A stretch of DNA of 64,000 nucleotides. Source: Lentinula raphanica (taxonomy: Eukaryota > Basidiomycota > Agaricomycetes > Agaricales > Omphalotaceae). The notes under the pieces were generated by a model. The model had not been told where the DNA came from and made no database searches. It saw nothing but the letters and a program-made list of their open reading frames with translations. The stretch spans positions 372,001 to 436,000 of the forward strand of contig JANVFP010000038.1 of NCBI GenBank assembly GCA_027919835.1, read 5' to 3'. How positions within the stretch are numbered: position 1 is the first letter of the stretch; every line of letters starts with the position of its first letter. The position numbers were made by a program, and so were the translations under genes. Positions 12,566 through 23,600 of this stretch are shown one piece after another.

Positions 12566-14147
12566 GCTCGGAAAGCTATACGAGTTGGGCGATGTGGTGG
12601 GAGAAGATATCGTTTTGAGTTTAGCTGGCGAATAAGTCATGTCATTGTCAGGCTTCAGGCAGCGAACACTGCGATAATCTGGAATGCAGCTCACTAGGTG
12701 TAGTCTGTCTCTTGGTAAATGTCGTGATGCTGCACGTCTCAGACTTGGGACCTATTTATGTGAAATTTCACCATAGAGCATTGATTACACATATAAGTTC
12801 TTTTTCCCTTCTCCAGATATGCATTTTCCGCCTCCAATAATTCACTGTAGTAGTACGGATCAGCACAAGAATCATCCTAACCGAATAAAATTGAGATTGA
12901 ATGCGTCGCACACTGAGTAACTCGATGCACAGGTCATCTACGATTCATGTCAAAACAGGCCAAAGCTCCCCGCCACCCGATTACCCAGATGTAACCCACA
13001 TAAGCCCAGATAAGCGCACCATCTAGGAGGCATTCCTTCATGAGGAATTGATGATGAAACGTGTCAGACGCCAATGGACATCCATCTGAGTGGTATACGG
13101 CCTTATACGGCGGTATATTCAGAGCCGAGCATTGCCTTTCTGCTCTTGCGAGGTAAAGATCTTGAAGACAATTGAAGATGGTTAGTCAAGCAACATGTCA
13201 AATCAGGCTAAAACTCTCCCTGCCAACCTCTGTAACCCGATTGGGGAGATGTGACCCACCTAAGCCCAGACGACATGAGCGTACCATAGATGATGATAGG
13301 AGACATTTTTTCATGTATGCGTTTCATAGAGGAACTCATTGGATTCCAGAAGCGTACGGCGTATGGTTGTGAAAGTAGAGGAGTGCGAAGGTCATGTAGT
13401 AGCCGTCGCTCATTCATCATAGTCTATAGTAGAACGCCCCAGTGCCAGGGAGATGGTGGGTAGTTACCTGTGTAGGGCCATCGGATTCTCAGTGCTCGAC
13501 GATCAACCTCGAAGGCCTCAGGCTTCGGATCTGGGTGTGTTCAATTATACATAGCCTCCAACTAGAATCACTCGTATGTAAGCATCGGAGATGTGTTACA
13601 ACAAGAGCACGCATTCCAACGAACCCATCCGATAGTCAGACACCCTGATAAAATTCGGGGAGTCCAACTTCGAATGATAGATTGGCACTTACCACTAAAT
13701 ATCGAGATGTTTCTTCGAAGAGCATCACAAGTTCTAGTATCAAGAGTTACGGATAGAAAATCACTATCAGAGAAAACATGGACTTACACAGAGCTACTAC
13801 GACCGCGTCAAAGGAGAGAGACATATCCGCAACTTGCTCATCATGGTACAAATTTCGATCTGTGTTCCTTTCTTTTCTACAATCGGAGAGCAGGATTGGT
13901 CGATGAGATACGTCAGGAAAATATAGGAGGCCATTTCTAAGAATCAGGTCAAGGAGGTTAGCCGCAAGTCTAAGACCAAAACCTGATCATCGTACGTAGG
14001 TCTCATGATGACCCAAGACAGAATTATGATATATACGAATCGATATCAGGTGCAAACTTACCGAGCATCATTCACTCGCCTCAGGAATTATCATGTCCAT
14101 CGGTACGAATTTCATCCCAGTCACTCTATCGGATAGCGAAAATTGAC
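12566..14147. other. Intergenic with repeated 70-bp blocks
   Basis: A block beginning CAGGC.AAA.CTC and ending near AAGCCCAGA occurs at about 12955 and 13200, with a related copy near 10505. CCGAGCATTGCCTT appears again at about 13123. No open frame in the stretch has family support. The final 200 bases should contain the promoter of the gene starting at 14148. Confidence 0.5.
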
Positions 14148-16753
14148 GTGGGTCTTCATGTAGAATCATCAAGAAACATCATGTTCAAGAGTGCTTCTGC
14201 ACCAGAATCCCTCCTTTATGACTCCCATTCATGTTGTTCATCTTCGGAATTATCCAGGATCGTTTCTCGACCCTCCTCGACTCCCCCAGATGACTGCTCC
14301 TTCTGCGACGTCCTGAATGTACCCCGGACCAAGTACTCTGCTGAGTTCCCAGTGGTGCCTAGCCTCAGGCGTGATCCCCCTTTCCCATACCCAGATTCTG
14401 GCCTGCAGAAACCTTGGCAGATAGCGCTCGATATGCAAATCCAGAATGCCAACAGAAAATCGATGGAAAGCAGCACCACGAGCGAAGACGACGATGAGAT
14501 TGAAATTGAAATTGAAGAGGAACGTAGGTCGTTGCAAGAAGAGGAAGAACGAGGGGAAGTTCTGATTTCGAACGCCTGGAAGAGCCCATATCCAGCGTCT
14601 TGGCTCGAAATGGGTACAGACTCCGAAGGGGAAGAATTGGACTGGAACGAAGAAGAAGAAGAAGAAGGTAGTTCTCAGAATATCGACGAACAGATCGAAA
14701 GGACCTCAGGAAGCGTCGAGTTATTGCGTGACTGCCTGCAAACGGACGAGCTAGACTGCAGAGTTGCAAGTCCCATCAACGCCAACAAGCCACTTCCAGA
14801 ATTACCACGTCGACTGTCGAGCTCGATACTCTTTCGGACAAAGGAGTTAGGGGCCCGACCCATCATACGTCGTTCCCGGTCCCAAACTGTCCCTCAGCAA
14901 GCCCAGCAAACGTTCGGTGTCGCTCCGGCATCTTCCTCCTCCTCTTTGGTCCTGAAACAGACATCTGCTCACGGGCGAATGGAGTACCTGCAACTTGCAG
15001 ACAGGCATTCGTGGTATCACGATGGGGTTCCTCTTGCTCGGATACCCGAAAGGGCTGAATCAGAAGAGTTTGCGAAATCATCACCCCGTCCACAGGCAGA
15101 GTCTCCAAGAAGACCAGAGATCAGTCGGTTGAGGTCGAGGTTGGACGGTGGGCGGAGCATACCCACACCCCAGTGGTATCGTTCTTCTTTTCCTTCTCGG
15201 GTGACCTTTTTGCCTAGCCTCAAGAGGAGCTCGTCTTCGATGAGGTCTTTGGAGAATTTCTGGGACCAGAAATTTGGCAGGAACAACTCGGGAGTCGAAG
15301 TTGACGAGGTTGAAAGTGAAGGGACAACGACTCCCACTACTAATAAAGGAAAGGGAAAGAGACGGATGAGGGACAGACTGTTGTTCCGGTCATCCAAGAA
15401 ACTGGATTCTGTCCAAGAAGAACAGGTGCCGGGTCAAGAGGCTGATCCGATCCTCGAAGACGATAATCCACCACCCTTCTCGATAGACGGCATTCCTACC
15501 ACAGCCGAGACCGCACAAGCGACATACATTCGCGTCTTCAGCGAGGATGGGGCCTCCGTGTCTTTTGGGAAGATTGTTTCCGGTGAGGGTGTTGACAGCG
15601 AAGGTGAAGAAAGCACGACAAGAACCATCGTCTGTTTCATCCGACACTTCCTCTGTCCTCTGTGCCAGGACTACATGTATTCCATCGGACGCAACGTTGA
15701 TCCCAAAGCTCTCGAAGAGGCAGGTCTACGTCTCGTCATCATCGGGAACGGAGCTTGGCAGATGATAAAGGGATATCGACGTGAGTTCTGTTCTTTCCGA
15801 TCACTACAAGATGCGATCTGACGTTGATCAATGTTCATGTAGGTATCTTCAAGCTCCCGTATCCCATATACACCGACCCAACCGCGGCGCTGTACACCGC
15901 ACTAGGAATGACGATGCGTACGCTCGAAGCAGGTCCACCTCCAGTAACGAACCCCTCCTCATCAACCCTCTCCACCATATCCGACTCGACGAGCATCGAC
16001 TCCAACGAGACCTACGTCAAGCACAAGTCCATTCTATCCGGAATCTCCCTCGTGCTCCGTAACGCCGTAAAAGGCCGGATGCCCATCTGGCGCTACATGG
16101 GCGACAAAGCGCTCCTGGGAGGCGAATTCATCTTTGTGAAACCCTCAGGAAAAGACGTGGCTTGTGTCTGGGCGCATCGGATGCGCTATACGACGGCGCA
16201 TGAGGAGATCGTGAATGTTATTGGGGAAGCGGAGTTGAGTCCGAGTGTGCTGGATTCAGAATCGTGTCTTGGAACGGAATGCAGTCAGTCGTTCACCACG
16301 GCGATGAGTTCGATGAGCGAGGTGGGCTCTGTAGGAGGCAGGATGCCGGTGGATGAAGTAAGTTTGGCGAGGGAGATGGGGTTCGTGGAGTCGTCGTCGT
16401 TTGATGAGAATACGGAGCTGTCCTTGCGAGGATACGAAAGCTCGACGAGCAGGCCAGGGAACATGTCGTCGGTTTACTCCACGAACACTTCTCGTACTTC
16501 TTCTTCGACTTTCTCGACGTGGAGAAAGCTCAGAGATAAGGAGTTGTGGTTCTTGAGCGAGAAGAATAGGTGGAACAGGATGATTCAGTTGTTGGGAAGC
16601 AACCTTCAGTCCGTCAGTCTGACGGATGATTTCTTGTTGAAGAACTCAGAAGCCGAGGAGTTGGCGTATCATCTTGAGGTGGAGATACCCGAGATAGCGG
16701 GTGACACGAAGAATGAGGAGGACACTTTCAATCGATGGTTCGCGGACTTTTAG
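14148..16753 (+). CDS. AhpC/TSA (peroxiredoxin-like) domain protein with disordered N-terminal half
   Basis: Two exons, 14148-15780 and 15843-16753, join in frame to give 847 residues. The first ~440 residues are Ser/Glu-rich and probably disordered (runs such as EIEIEIEEERR). A thioredoxin-fold AhpC/TSA domain of the AAED1/PRXL2 type follows, split by the intron: IVCFIRHFLCPLCQDYM carries the CPxC active-site motif, then LRLVIIGNGAW, and after the intron FKLPYPIYTDPTAALYTALGM. This arrangement, a regulatory-looking N-terminus fused to a redox domain, is common in Agaricomycetes (family knowledge). The C-terminal ~200 residues contain YSTNTSRTSSSTFSTWRKL and no known domain. A Met at 14181 is an alternative start. 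A peroxide-related redox or sensing role is inferred from the fold only. Confidence 0.82.
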
Positions 16754-17181
16754 ATTTCTGGTCTCGGAGAGAATGGACTCTAGGTTAAAAGAACGTTTCA
16801 GTACTAGCTCTGACTGCAATTTCAATTCACGACGTACCTGCATACATGCACAATGACTTGATGGACACTCTAGTAGCAGCACTAAATCACACATGAAGGC
16901 GGTTGACAATCATGAGACGCATGGACTGATGCGCAAAATGCGAGGCCTAACGAATAGCGCATTACGAAGGTGACACACAAAATGTTTCTTCCTGTGGGCA
17001 TTTATGGGAGAAAACAACTGCTAAGAGGAGTTTATGGGACATAGATGCCTCGAAAGCGTTCGACAAATGCGAGAGCGATTCGACAGCTGGTCGCTAACGG
17101 TGAACTTGAGGTTTTCGAAATCAGTAGTACATTGGCTCCCGGTTGATACAAAAAGAACACAAACATGATGTACACACACAC
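16754..17181. other. Short intergenic region between convergent genes
   Basis: It separates the 3' ends of the AhpC/TSA gene and the glutaredoxin gene. I see no open frame with support and no RNA gene; it probably holds both 3' UTRs and terminators. Confidence 0.5.
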
Positions 17182-18065
17182 TCAAACAGATAACGCATCA
17201 GCAAATTCGCCATTCTCTACCATCTCCTGCACGATATCTAGACCTCCGACGAATTCTCCGTTGATGATGAGCTGAGGGAACGTGGGCCAGTCGTTTCGTT
17301 TCTTAAGGCCTGGTAACGGTTTACGGTGAGTAAGTTAGCTCTCTGTATGAAGGGAATAGAATCCACCTTGTCTAACACTCTCATCCGTCAAGATATCAAA
17401 ATGCGCGAAATCTACCTTTTGGTCCCGAAGAAGTCCACATATCCTCCTCGAGAACCCACATCTCGGTGCGTCAGGAGAGCCTTTCATGAACAAGACGACC
17501 TTGCTCTGGTTCATGAGTCTCGTCATGCGTGATTCGATATCTTCTTCCTTCTCAACAACGATAGAGTCCGACGCTTTGGCGGGGAGAACGTTTGTCGTTG
17601 ATTGTGGGTTGATAGAAGGAGCAGGAGCAGCAAATTTGGCGACAGCAGCGGTGAGAGCGGGTGCATCAGCACCTGAGATGCGTTGCAGAAGAGTATGTCC
17701 CTTCAGGATTGTGTGAGATTGATGAGAACACGACAAAGAATGGCGCAACTCACACGAAGGATGAGAAGAGAAGGAACTGCTTCGATGTCGAATGACTCTG
17801 CAATATCAGCTTGACCCTCGGCTTCGATCTACAGAGAGAAGATGAGAAAGAAAACGAGAGAGATGTCGAATCTGAACGTTGAAGTTACCTGTAAGAACAA
17901 GATCGAAGGAAATTTCTTAGCCAACTCGCGAGAGACCTCGTTCATCTGCTTGCAAGGCTCTGCCCATGGAGCCCAGAAGTTGAGGACTGATACGCGATTG
18001 AGATCTGCAGAGAGGAGTTGTTGGAAATGAGAGGGAGAGTTGACTTCATGGAAGTTGGAGGACAT
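17182..18065 (-). CDS. Monothiol glutaredoxin, Grx3/Grx4 type
   Basis: Four exons (18065-17889, 17828-17754, 17700-17367, 17309-17182) join in frame into 237 residues, the usual size for fungal Grx3/4. The N-terminal thioredoxin-like domain has [17 protein letters not shown], where WAPWAEPC is the degenerate thioredoxin site of this family. The C-terminal glutaredoxin domain has [17 protein letters not shown], containing the CGFS monothiol site, and later [18 protein letters not shown], which supplies the TFPQL and GG(L)D glutathione-binding motifs. Such proteins bind a bridged [2Fe-2S] cluster with glutathione and act in cytosolic and nuclear iron sensing and cluster trafficking (family knowledge). 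All key residues are present and no defect is visible. The start at 18065 gives the standard N-terminus. Confidence 0.95.
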
Positions 18066-18509
18066 CTTTGGATTTTGCTGTGCACTGCTTTGGTGAGAGG
18101 TGGGTTATTTATCAGATTAGATCATATGGCGTGATCCATCACCGAAGTCCGAGGTCGACCACTCTGACTTTGACGACGATAATTCACAACACAAAGGAAG
18201 TTCGAACATGTACAACTCGTCGTGTCGATTCTTTTAGAGCTTTCTTCTTCATTCTCTGGACCCAGCTCTCCCCGACTTTCCAGTCAACGTCTCTCAAGTT
18301 CCACAGCTTCAGGCTATGATGATCGTATTCAATATTCACAGGTCAACCAAACAGCAAAAACGACGACGATTGATAAATATTCTAGAGGTAATCGGTACAT
18401 TGGAGAGTGAAGAAACGATACTCGATAAATGCTGTGATAATTGTTAGTCAGATCGTAAATGAACAAACTATTGGCAGTAATGTGCTTACATTTGAAGAAC
18501 TCCTTGTCC
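18066..18509. other. Intergenic, glutaredoxin promoter and 3' flank of secreted gene A
   Basis: The segment next to 18065 should hold the glutaredoxin promoter. The stretch near 18350-18420 (CGACGATTGATAAATATTCTAGAGGTAA-like) resembles 21290-21330 downstream of the second family member, so the duplication of this gene family extends into the 3' flank. Confidence 0.5.
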
Positions 18510-19791
18510 TCAAACAGAATGGCTACTACCACCTGCCTTTCGATTTTGCCCACCTGGGGTCGGTTTCCTTTTCTTCTCTACTCTGTTTGGCGCTGCACTG
18601 GTACTAGTAGCAGATTGCCCCCCATTATCATCCCGAGCCCTCTGTGTAAGTTCAACCGCTACTGCATTCACATCTTGTTGCCACGTTTTCAGGTCCTGCG
18701 ACGAGAACGCTCGAACACTCTCCGAGTCCTCCGGTGACGTGAACGCTCGAATTTTCTCAGAGGTGTCATAGGATTCCCACCCCGTTTGTGTCCTCCCTAG
18801 TGCTTTCATTGCATGATCGGCGCCAACCAAAGGTCGTTCCCAGTCTTTCATGTCCCAAATACTTTTTGGCTGTGGGTAATATCCCGGGAACCAGTCTGGT
18901 GGTTCATTCGAAACAGAGGCTTGCTGCCATATCTCGGTAAGGGCGTCCATGAATACAGCTTCATTCCAGTAATGAACTGTTCCAGCAAAGAATTGGGTGG
19001 GTGTTTCATTGGGGAGGGGTTTGGAATTATCCACGCGGAACGTCATCTGAAAATCGTCACCGATACGGATTTGGACGTCTCCCGTACTCCTGTACTGCCT
19101 TACAGAGAGCTCTAGAATCCATTGCAGTAAGTACAATAGACAGAGTGTGCTGATACTATGCACTCACTCTTAGATAGCCCATTGGACAATATCTTCTTCC
19201 ACCTTTTCAACACTTCTTCGGGCTTAGGGAATGAGCACACAAGTTCACGCTCGGGATTCCTAAGAGTCGGGTATCTGGTGATTAGAAAGTTCATCCTGCG
19301 ATACATCCACATCCAAGGATTAAGGTTTTGGACTTCATCCACCCCATCGAACCTAGTTCTTCGCAGAATAACGAACCCGGTTTTTTTGGCTCCGTCATCT
19401 ATGAATTTCATCTTACCAATGTTGTGAACAAAGGGCATCTCCCACTGCTCCGAGTCCGTCGCTGGTACCGACGGCGGAGTTGGAGAGCAAATGACTTGTT
19501 CAGATCCAAAGTACAGGCACAACTTTACGGCCTTGATGGCTTTGGATTTGGGCACGTAGATATGCATTCTGAGTACTAAATCCCAAAGTTCATGTCATCG
19601 GTATATGCTCAAGTAATGTCATACGGAAAACTCTCACCGTCTTCGACGCGCCCATCACGAGGAACAAGCTCTTGCACTGCCATGGGTCGAGCAGTAACGA
19701 GAGTATCGAGCAAGCACACAGTGAGCAGAAGGATACGAGGAAGGCGGCGCCAAGATAACGGCGCGCGCAAGTCGAAAGGTATGAGCAGCAT
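18510..19791 (-). CDS. Secreted family of unknown function, member A
   Basis: Three exons (19791-19638, 19575-19168, 19111-18510) join in frame into 387 residues. Exon 1 is a signal peptide with hydrophobic core ILLLTVCLLDTLVTA and a likely cut before RPMAVQEL. The mature part has VKLCLYFGSEQVICSPTP, a tryptophan-rich NLNPWMWMYRRMNF, then GDVQIRIGDDFQMTF, TVHYWNEAVF, and near the end TGWESYD and SSQDLKTWQQ. The tail VEKKRKPTPGGQNRK is strongly basic. I know no domain for it. Members B (21604-22718) and C (57325-58595) share the whole architecture and both intron positions and phases, which supports the gene model. The function is unknown; a secreted or effector-like role is only an inference from the signal peptide and the lineage-type duplication. 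Confidence 0.75.
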
Positions 19792-19799
19792 GATTCGGC

Positions 19800-20065
19800 G
19801 ATGTATATGCAGCTGGTCGGACTGGTGATTCGGAGCTAGATATGGCCAGCAAATCTAGGACTAAAGTCTACGATGTGATGCGATGTGGCACAATCAGCAA
19901 TCACATTCTAAACATCGACAAGGACTGCGCACCGGTGACAAGTGTAGTCTTTTGGAATTCTTGAAAGTTATACGGTGGTGCACTGGGAGCTGGGTGGGCA
20001 AGAAGAATGGGGACTTTTGAGCGTAGCTACAGAATATTTTATGTGGATAGGGCTGCTGAATTTTC
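19800..20065 (-). promoter_or_regulatory. Conserved promoter block of secreted gene A
   Basis: Upstream of member A, minus strand, is a block that recurs upstream of member B (about 22740-22985). Shared landmarks in order (plus strand) are GAGCTAGATATG.CCAGCAAA, the palindrome-containing GCGCACCGGTGACAAGTGT, TCTTTTGGAA, GGTGGG..GCTGGGTGGGCAAG-like sequence, and GTGGATAGGGCTGCT. Member C also has TTGTCACCGGT at the expected upstream place (57190). Conservation above the surrounding background suggests shared regulation, though simple descent from the duplication also explains it. Confidence 0.55.
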
Positions 20066-20184
20066 CCTCGAGCTTTCCTTTGGGCCGCCGGGAACTACTC
20101 AATACCTATCTGCCCTAGCATATGGGCTCTTATCGGCTCCCGCCGTCCATCATGCTAGCAGGCTATGTACGCCTATGTACGCCC

Positions 20185-21095
20185 GTGCGGCCGTGCCTCA
20201 TCATCATAGCGCCGCATGGATCATACTGAGACTCCTTCGAGAGATGGACTTGATAGAATCTTATCGATGAGGGTGTTTTATTTTTGTTGTCTGATTGTCT
20301 ATGTAGCATGGAAGCCTTTCAATCACTTCAGATCCGACTTCTCTAGATCAGATTTTCTGAGTTTTCATCCACTGAGCTTCGACTACATAGCACAACCTCT
20401 GCGTTATCCTTCAACTTTGACTGTGAAGCTCACAAACGCCTGGTAAAATTTCAGTACACACTAGTGTAGTGATAATAATATACGGCCGACCTGTCATCGA
20501 CTCGGATTCATCTCTTATCATATTGCTACTACATAAACAGGCTTGTTCACGAGCCACACCGTACACCGCCGAATCATAAAAGACTCATCTCATATGGGCT
20601 ACCACAAACCTCCACACGCCCATACTCCATACGTCTTGATAGGTCTTGATAGAAGATCAATTAATGAGGGCGTTTTACTTCAATCTTGAGGCTGCGATAA
20701 TCTGATTGTCCATAAGTATAGCATCTTATAGCATTCAACAATTCAAGAATTTTTCCGACTCTTCGGGTTTTCATCGTATACTAGAGTGCGGTTATCATCG
20801 ATACTTTCTTGCAGCTGCCAGAGTTCAGCAAAGTTCACTATCCCGATTCGATGAATTGGTACCCTTTGGTACCTACCTACGTTAGCATATGATCTCTCAG
20901 TGTGGTCTCTTGCCACCTAGTTACTATGTACATCGGCTACGCATCCAAACCGTAAAAGCCTCGTATGGGACAAGTACAGCCCAGTACCTATGAGCCCGTA
21001 CTCCATACATCTGATCACTTCCCGATACAACTTGCATCAATCAATGAGGGTGTTTCACTAGGTTTCACTTCAATCTTGTCTGATTGTCCAATGTC
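20185..21095. repeat. Dispersed repeat with TCAATGAGGGTGTTTTA core, three copies plus one
   Basis: The sequence CTTGATAGAA..TATCGATGAGGGTGTTTTA, usually followed within 40 bases by TCTGATTGTC, appears near 20250, 20650 and 21040, and again near 23090 upstream of member B. Neighbouring text (CCCATACTCCATACGTCTTGAT and AGCCCGTACTCCATACATCTGAT) is also repeated. The copies are diverged and non-coding. They look like successive duplications of the region upstream of the secreted-family genes. Confidence 0.65.
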
Positions 21096-21603
21096 CATGA
21101 ACAAGGATGTAGTAAACAAGAATACTAGAATTCATCCGACTCTCCGTTATTCAAGAGATAGTGGGGTATCATGAACCAGCAGAAGTGACATTGAGAATGA
21201 ACTTTGAAGACAACAATCAGTGCTGGACAATTGGGACAAATGATTCCACAGCGTTTCGGATTTCAATAATCAAAGGACGATCGAAGAACAAGAACAGCAG
21301 TCAATAAATAATCTAAAGGTAAGCAGTACATTTTGTTGAGACTAGAGTATAGTATGCACCACCCAAGGGAGCTGGGAAATAATACTCAATGAATACTGTG
21401 ACAAACTGCAGTCGTTGTGTAAACAGATTGATAAGTACCCAGAGGCTCACATTCGAAGGGGAGCAACAGAGGAACTTTGCCCTTGGACAGAACGACTATC
21501 ACACGACCATACAGCCCACTGACACGACATCATCTAGCGAGAGTTACTAGTGCTTCCCGTTCTTGTCCCTGTTTTCGTCCCTCTGTCCGAGCGATCCCGA
21601 GTG

Positions 21604-22718
21604 TTAAGGTTCATGCAATCCGACCATTACTTCCGTCGCTGTTCCTCTCCACCTTTCCAGGTCCTCCGGTGTAAATGCAACCTTATAATAGTGTTTCCAT
21701 CCACTAGTCCTTTTAGTGAGGTTTTCCAAAGCACGGTCCATGTGAAGCCAAGGGGCTATCCAGTGTGACTGCTTCCGTTGCCAATCTCTGTATACTCTGA
21801 CCAGCCAGTCTGCTGGTTGTGACTGTCTGGTAGCTGACAACAGTATTTCTGAGAGACTACGCCGCATTTCATCTTGATTAATGAAATTAATATATCCGCT
21901 GAACACCACATTGCCGGGTTCATTCCTGGGCGGATTGTCCAATCTGCCAGTCGGTGTGAATGCTTTTTCGAAATTATACCTGGCAACACGGAGTCCGACG
22001 TGTCCCGTCTTGTAGTATACTACGCTGATCTCTAGAATCCAACTTCTCAGTACAGACTCAGAACGCTCATTCTGATTCACTAACCTTCGGACGTCCACAG
22101 GAACAATTCTGGTTGCCACAGGTCTTGCCTTGTCTTTTCGGAGATTACGTACTCGGGCTTGCCCTCAGCGTCGATCAGGCCCGTGGGGAACTGGGATAGA
22201 AAGAACACCTTGTCATCAGCCCATTCCCAAGGATTCATCTCAGCCCGGACTGCCTCTTCGCTCCCCCTGGACGGATTCTGCTGTAGAAGGCCAAAGACAT
22301 GATGCATTTGCACCGTGTTGGCGAAATTCATGTCCCCAATGGAAATAGGATTTCCTCCTAGCTTATCCCATCGCGTCGGTGACAACGAAGTTGGGGAGCA
22401 AACAATTTCCTTCTCCAAGTCATCCACACTGAATAGGCACAAACTGATACCCTGTAGCTTAGATTCGGAATTGGGTATGTAGCATTGGAGAAGAAGGCCT
22501 AACTCCCAATGTCATCATTGAGTGTATGGTCAATCAATGTCATATGAAACGTTCTCACCCACTGTGCGCGGTTTGACCGTATCGGGAGTATGAGGCATGA
22601 TTTCTCGCATTGGCATAGGCCGAGCAGCAACATTGAAGGTGTCGAGCAAGCACAAGGCAAGCAAAAGGATACAAGGAAGACGAGAAGGCGCACGCAAGCC
22701 AAAGGGTATGAGCAGCAT
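21604..22718 (-). CDS. Secreted family of unknown function, member B
   Basis: Three exons (22718-22559, 22498-22085, 22031-21604) join in frame into 333 residues. The signal peptide reads CILLLALCLLDTFNVAARP, as in member A. The mature part carries ISLCLFSVDDLEKEIVCSPT, NPWEWADDKVFFLSQF, TGHVGLRVARYNF, ASGYINF-like FSGYINFINQDEM, and TSGWKHYYKVAFTPEDLERW close to the end. It is about 54 residues shorter than A because it lacks the basic tail present in A and C. Intron positions are identical to A and C. A methionine seven codons upstream (22739) is in frame, but the MLLIPF start is conserved in all copies. Function unknown. Confidence 0.75.
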
Positions 22719-22739
22719 GATTCTGCGATGTATGCGCAA

Positions 22740-22985
22740 TGATTGAGCTCGACTGAGATAGGGATTCGGAGCTAGATATGACCAGCAAATCTAGAACTCA
22801 AAATTCTATGATAACAGTCAGTAATCACATTTCGAAGATCGACGAAGACCGCGCACCGGTGACAAGTGTGTGTCTTTTGGAAAAATCGAAGGTTACGCGG
22901 TGGTGGGAGCTTGGTGGGCAAGAAGGATGGGGATCCTTGAGCTTGGTTGTAGAACGATTTGTGTGGATAGGGCTGCTCGTTATTC
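22740..22985 (-). promoter_or_regulatory. Conserved promoter block of secreted gene B
   Basis: Matches the block upstream of member A: GAGCTAGATATGACCAGCAAA, GCGCACCGGTGACAAGTGTG, TGTCTTTTGGAAAAATCGAA, GGTGGGCAAGAAG and GTGTGGATAGGGCTGCTCGT occur in the same order and spacing. ACCGGT at the centre is a perfect 6-bp palindrome. Confidence 0.55.
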
Positions 22986-23369
22986 CCTCAAGCTTCCGAC
23001 TTTGGGCCGCCGGAACCTACTCAATTCCACCATGTAGGCCCGTGCCACATCATTGAAGCGCATAATAAACGATACTCTATCGAGTGAGGGACTTGATAGA
23101 AAAATCTATTCGATGAGGGTGTTTTACTTCTCTTGTACATGTCCAGATAATTCAAAGCAGAATCCGCGACCGGAGCGTTGATTCTTTACCAAGTGGAAGC
23201 TGTGCGAATCAGGGCGGGTATGAGAGAACAGAATTGGCGATTTCATGACCTTGCCAGTAGTGGTACTAGAAGCGGGCTGAAGCGGGTCGGTCGTAGTCTT
23301 GGTTTTGAAGCTGAAGGCCTCGCTCGAAGAGAGTTCAAAAGAGTATATGAAAAGTTCTCACGGTCGAGT

Positions 23370-23600
23370 ATCCTTCTTACACTGCCGCCATCATGGGCCC
23401 AGCAGCCACAACGGTGTCAAACAAGCAAACAGCGGCGAGCAGGTAGATACGAGGAAGACGCGAAGAAAGCAGACCTTAGTTGAAAGGTACGTCCCGTCGC
23501 ATGATTCTCCGTTGACTATATGCAATAATTGAACTATTAGGGTTGAACAGGAGCTAGATATGACCAGCAAACTCCAGCAAATCTACATAGCTAGATTGAT
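23370..23600 (-). pseudogene. Remnant of a fourth secreted-family gene (signal-peptide exon and promoter)
   Basis: On the minus strand, about 23500-23375 reads LLSSRLPRIYLLAAVCLFDT followed by VVAAGPMMAAV. This aligns with the signal peptide and cleavage region of members A-C (SSRLSHILLLAVCWLDTFVAARP in C), but an in-frame stop lies just before it and another right after it. Upstream, at about 23550-23570, is GAGCTAGATATGACCAGCAA, the same promoter landmark as in A and B. Nothing matching exons 2 and 3 follows on the expected (lower-coordinate) side. This is a truncated duplicate. Confidence 0.7.

Larger units (their letters stand above)
9380..13500. repeat. Tandem segmental duplication (~2.5 kb unit)
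   Basis: Several landmarks occur twice in the same order about 2.45-2.5 kb apart: AATGAAAGGCTGT.GTAGAAGG (about 9388 and 11884), the two-exon secreted-protein gene (9448-10077 and 11976-12565), the upstream GGTGTAGTCTGTCTCT block (10218 and 12698), GATGCACAGGTCATCT-like sequence (10470 and 12930), and GGGCCATCGGA.TCTCAG (about 11385 and 13468). The copies have diverged by substitution and small indels, so the duplication is not recent. Confidence 0.8.

Noticed and set aside
13593..13940. 115-codon plus-strand frame upstream of the AhpC/TSA gene
   Set aside because: No recognisable family, and it begins within the degenerate repeat zone, so coding is not supported.
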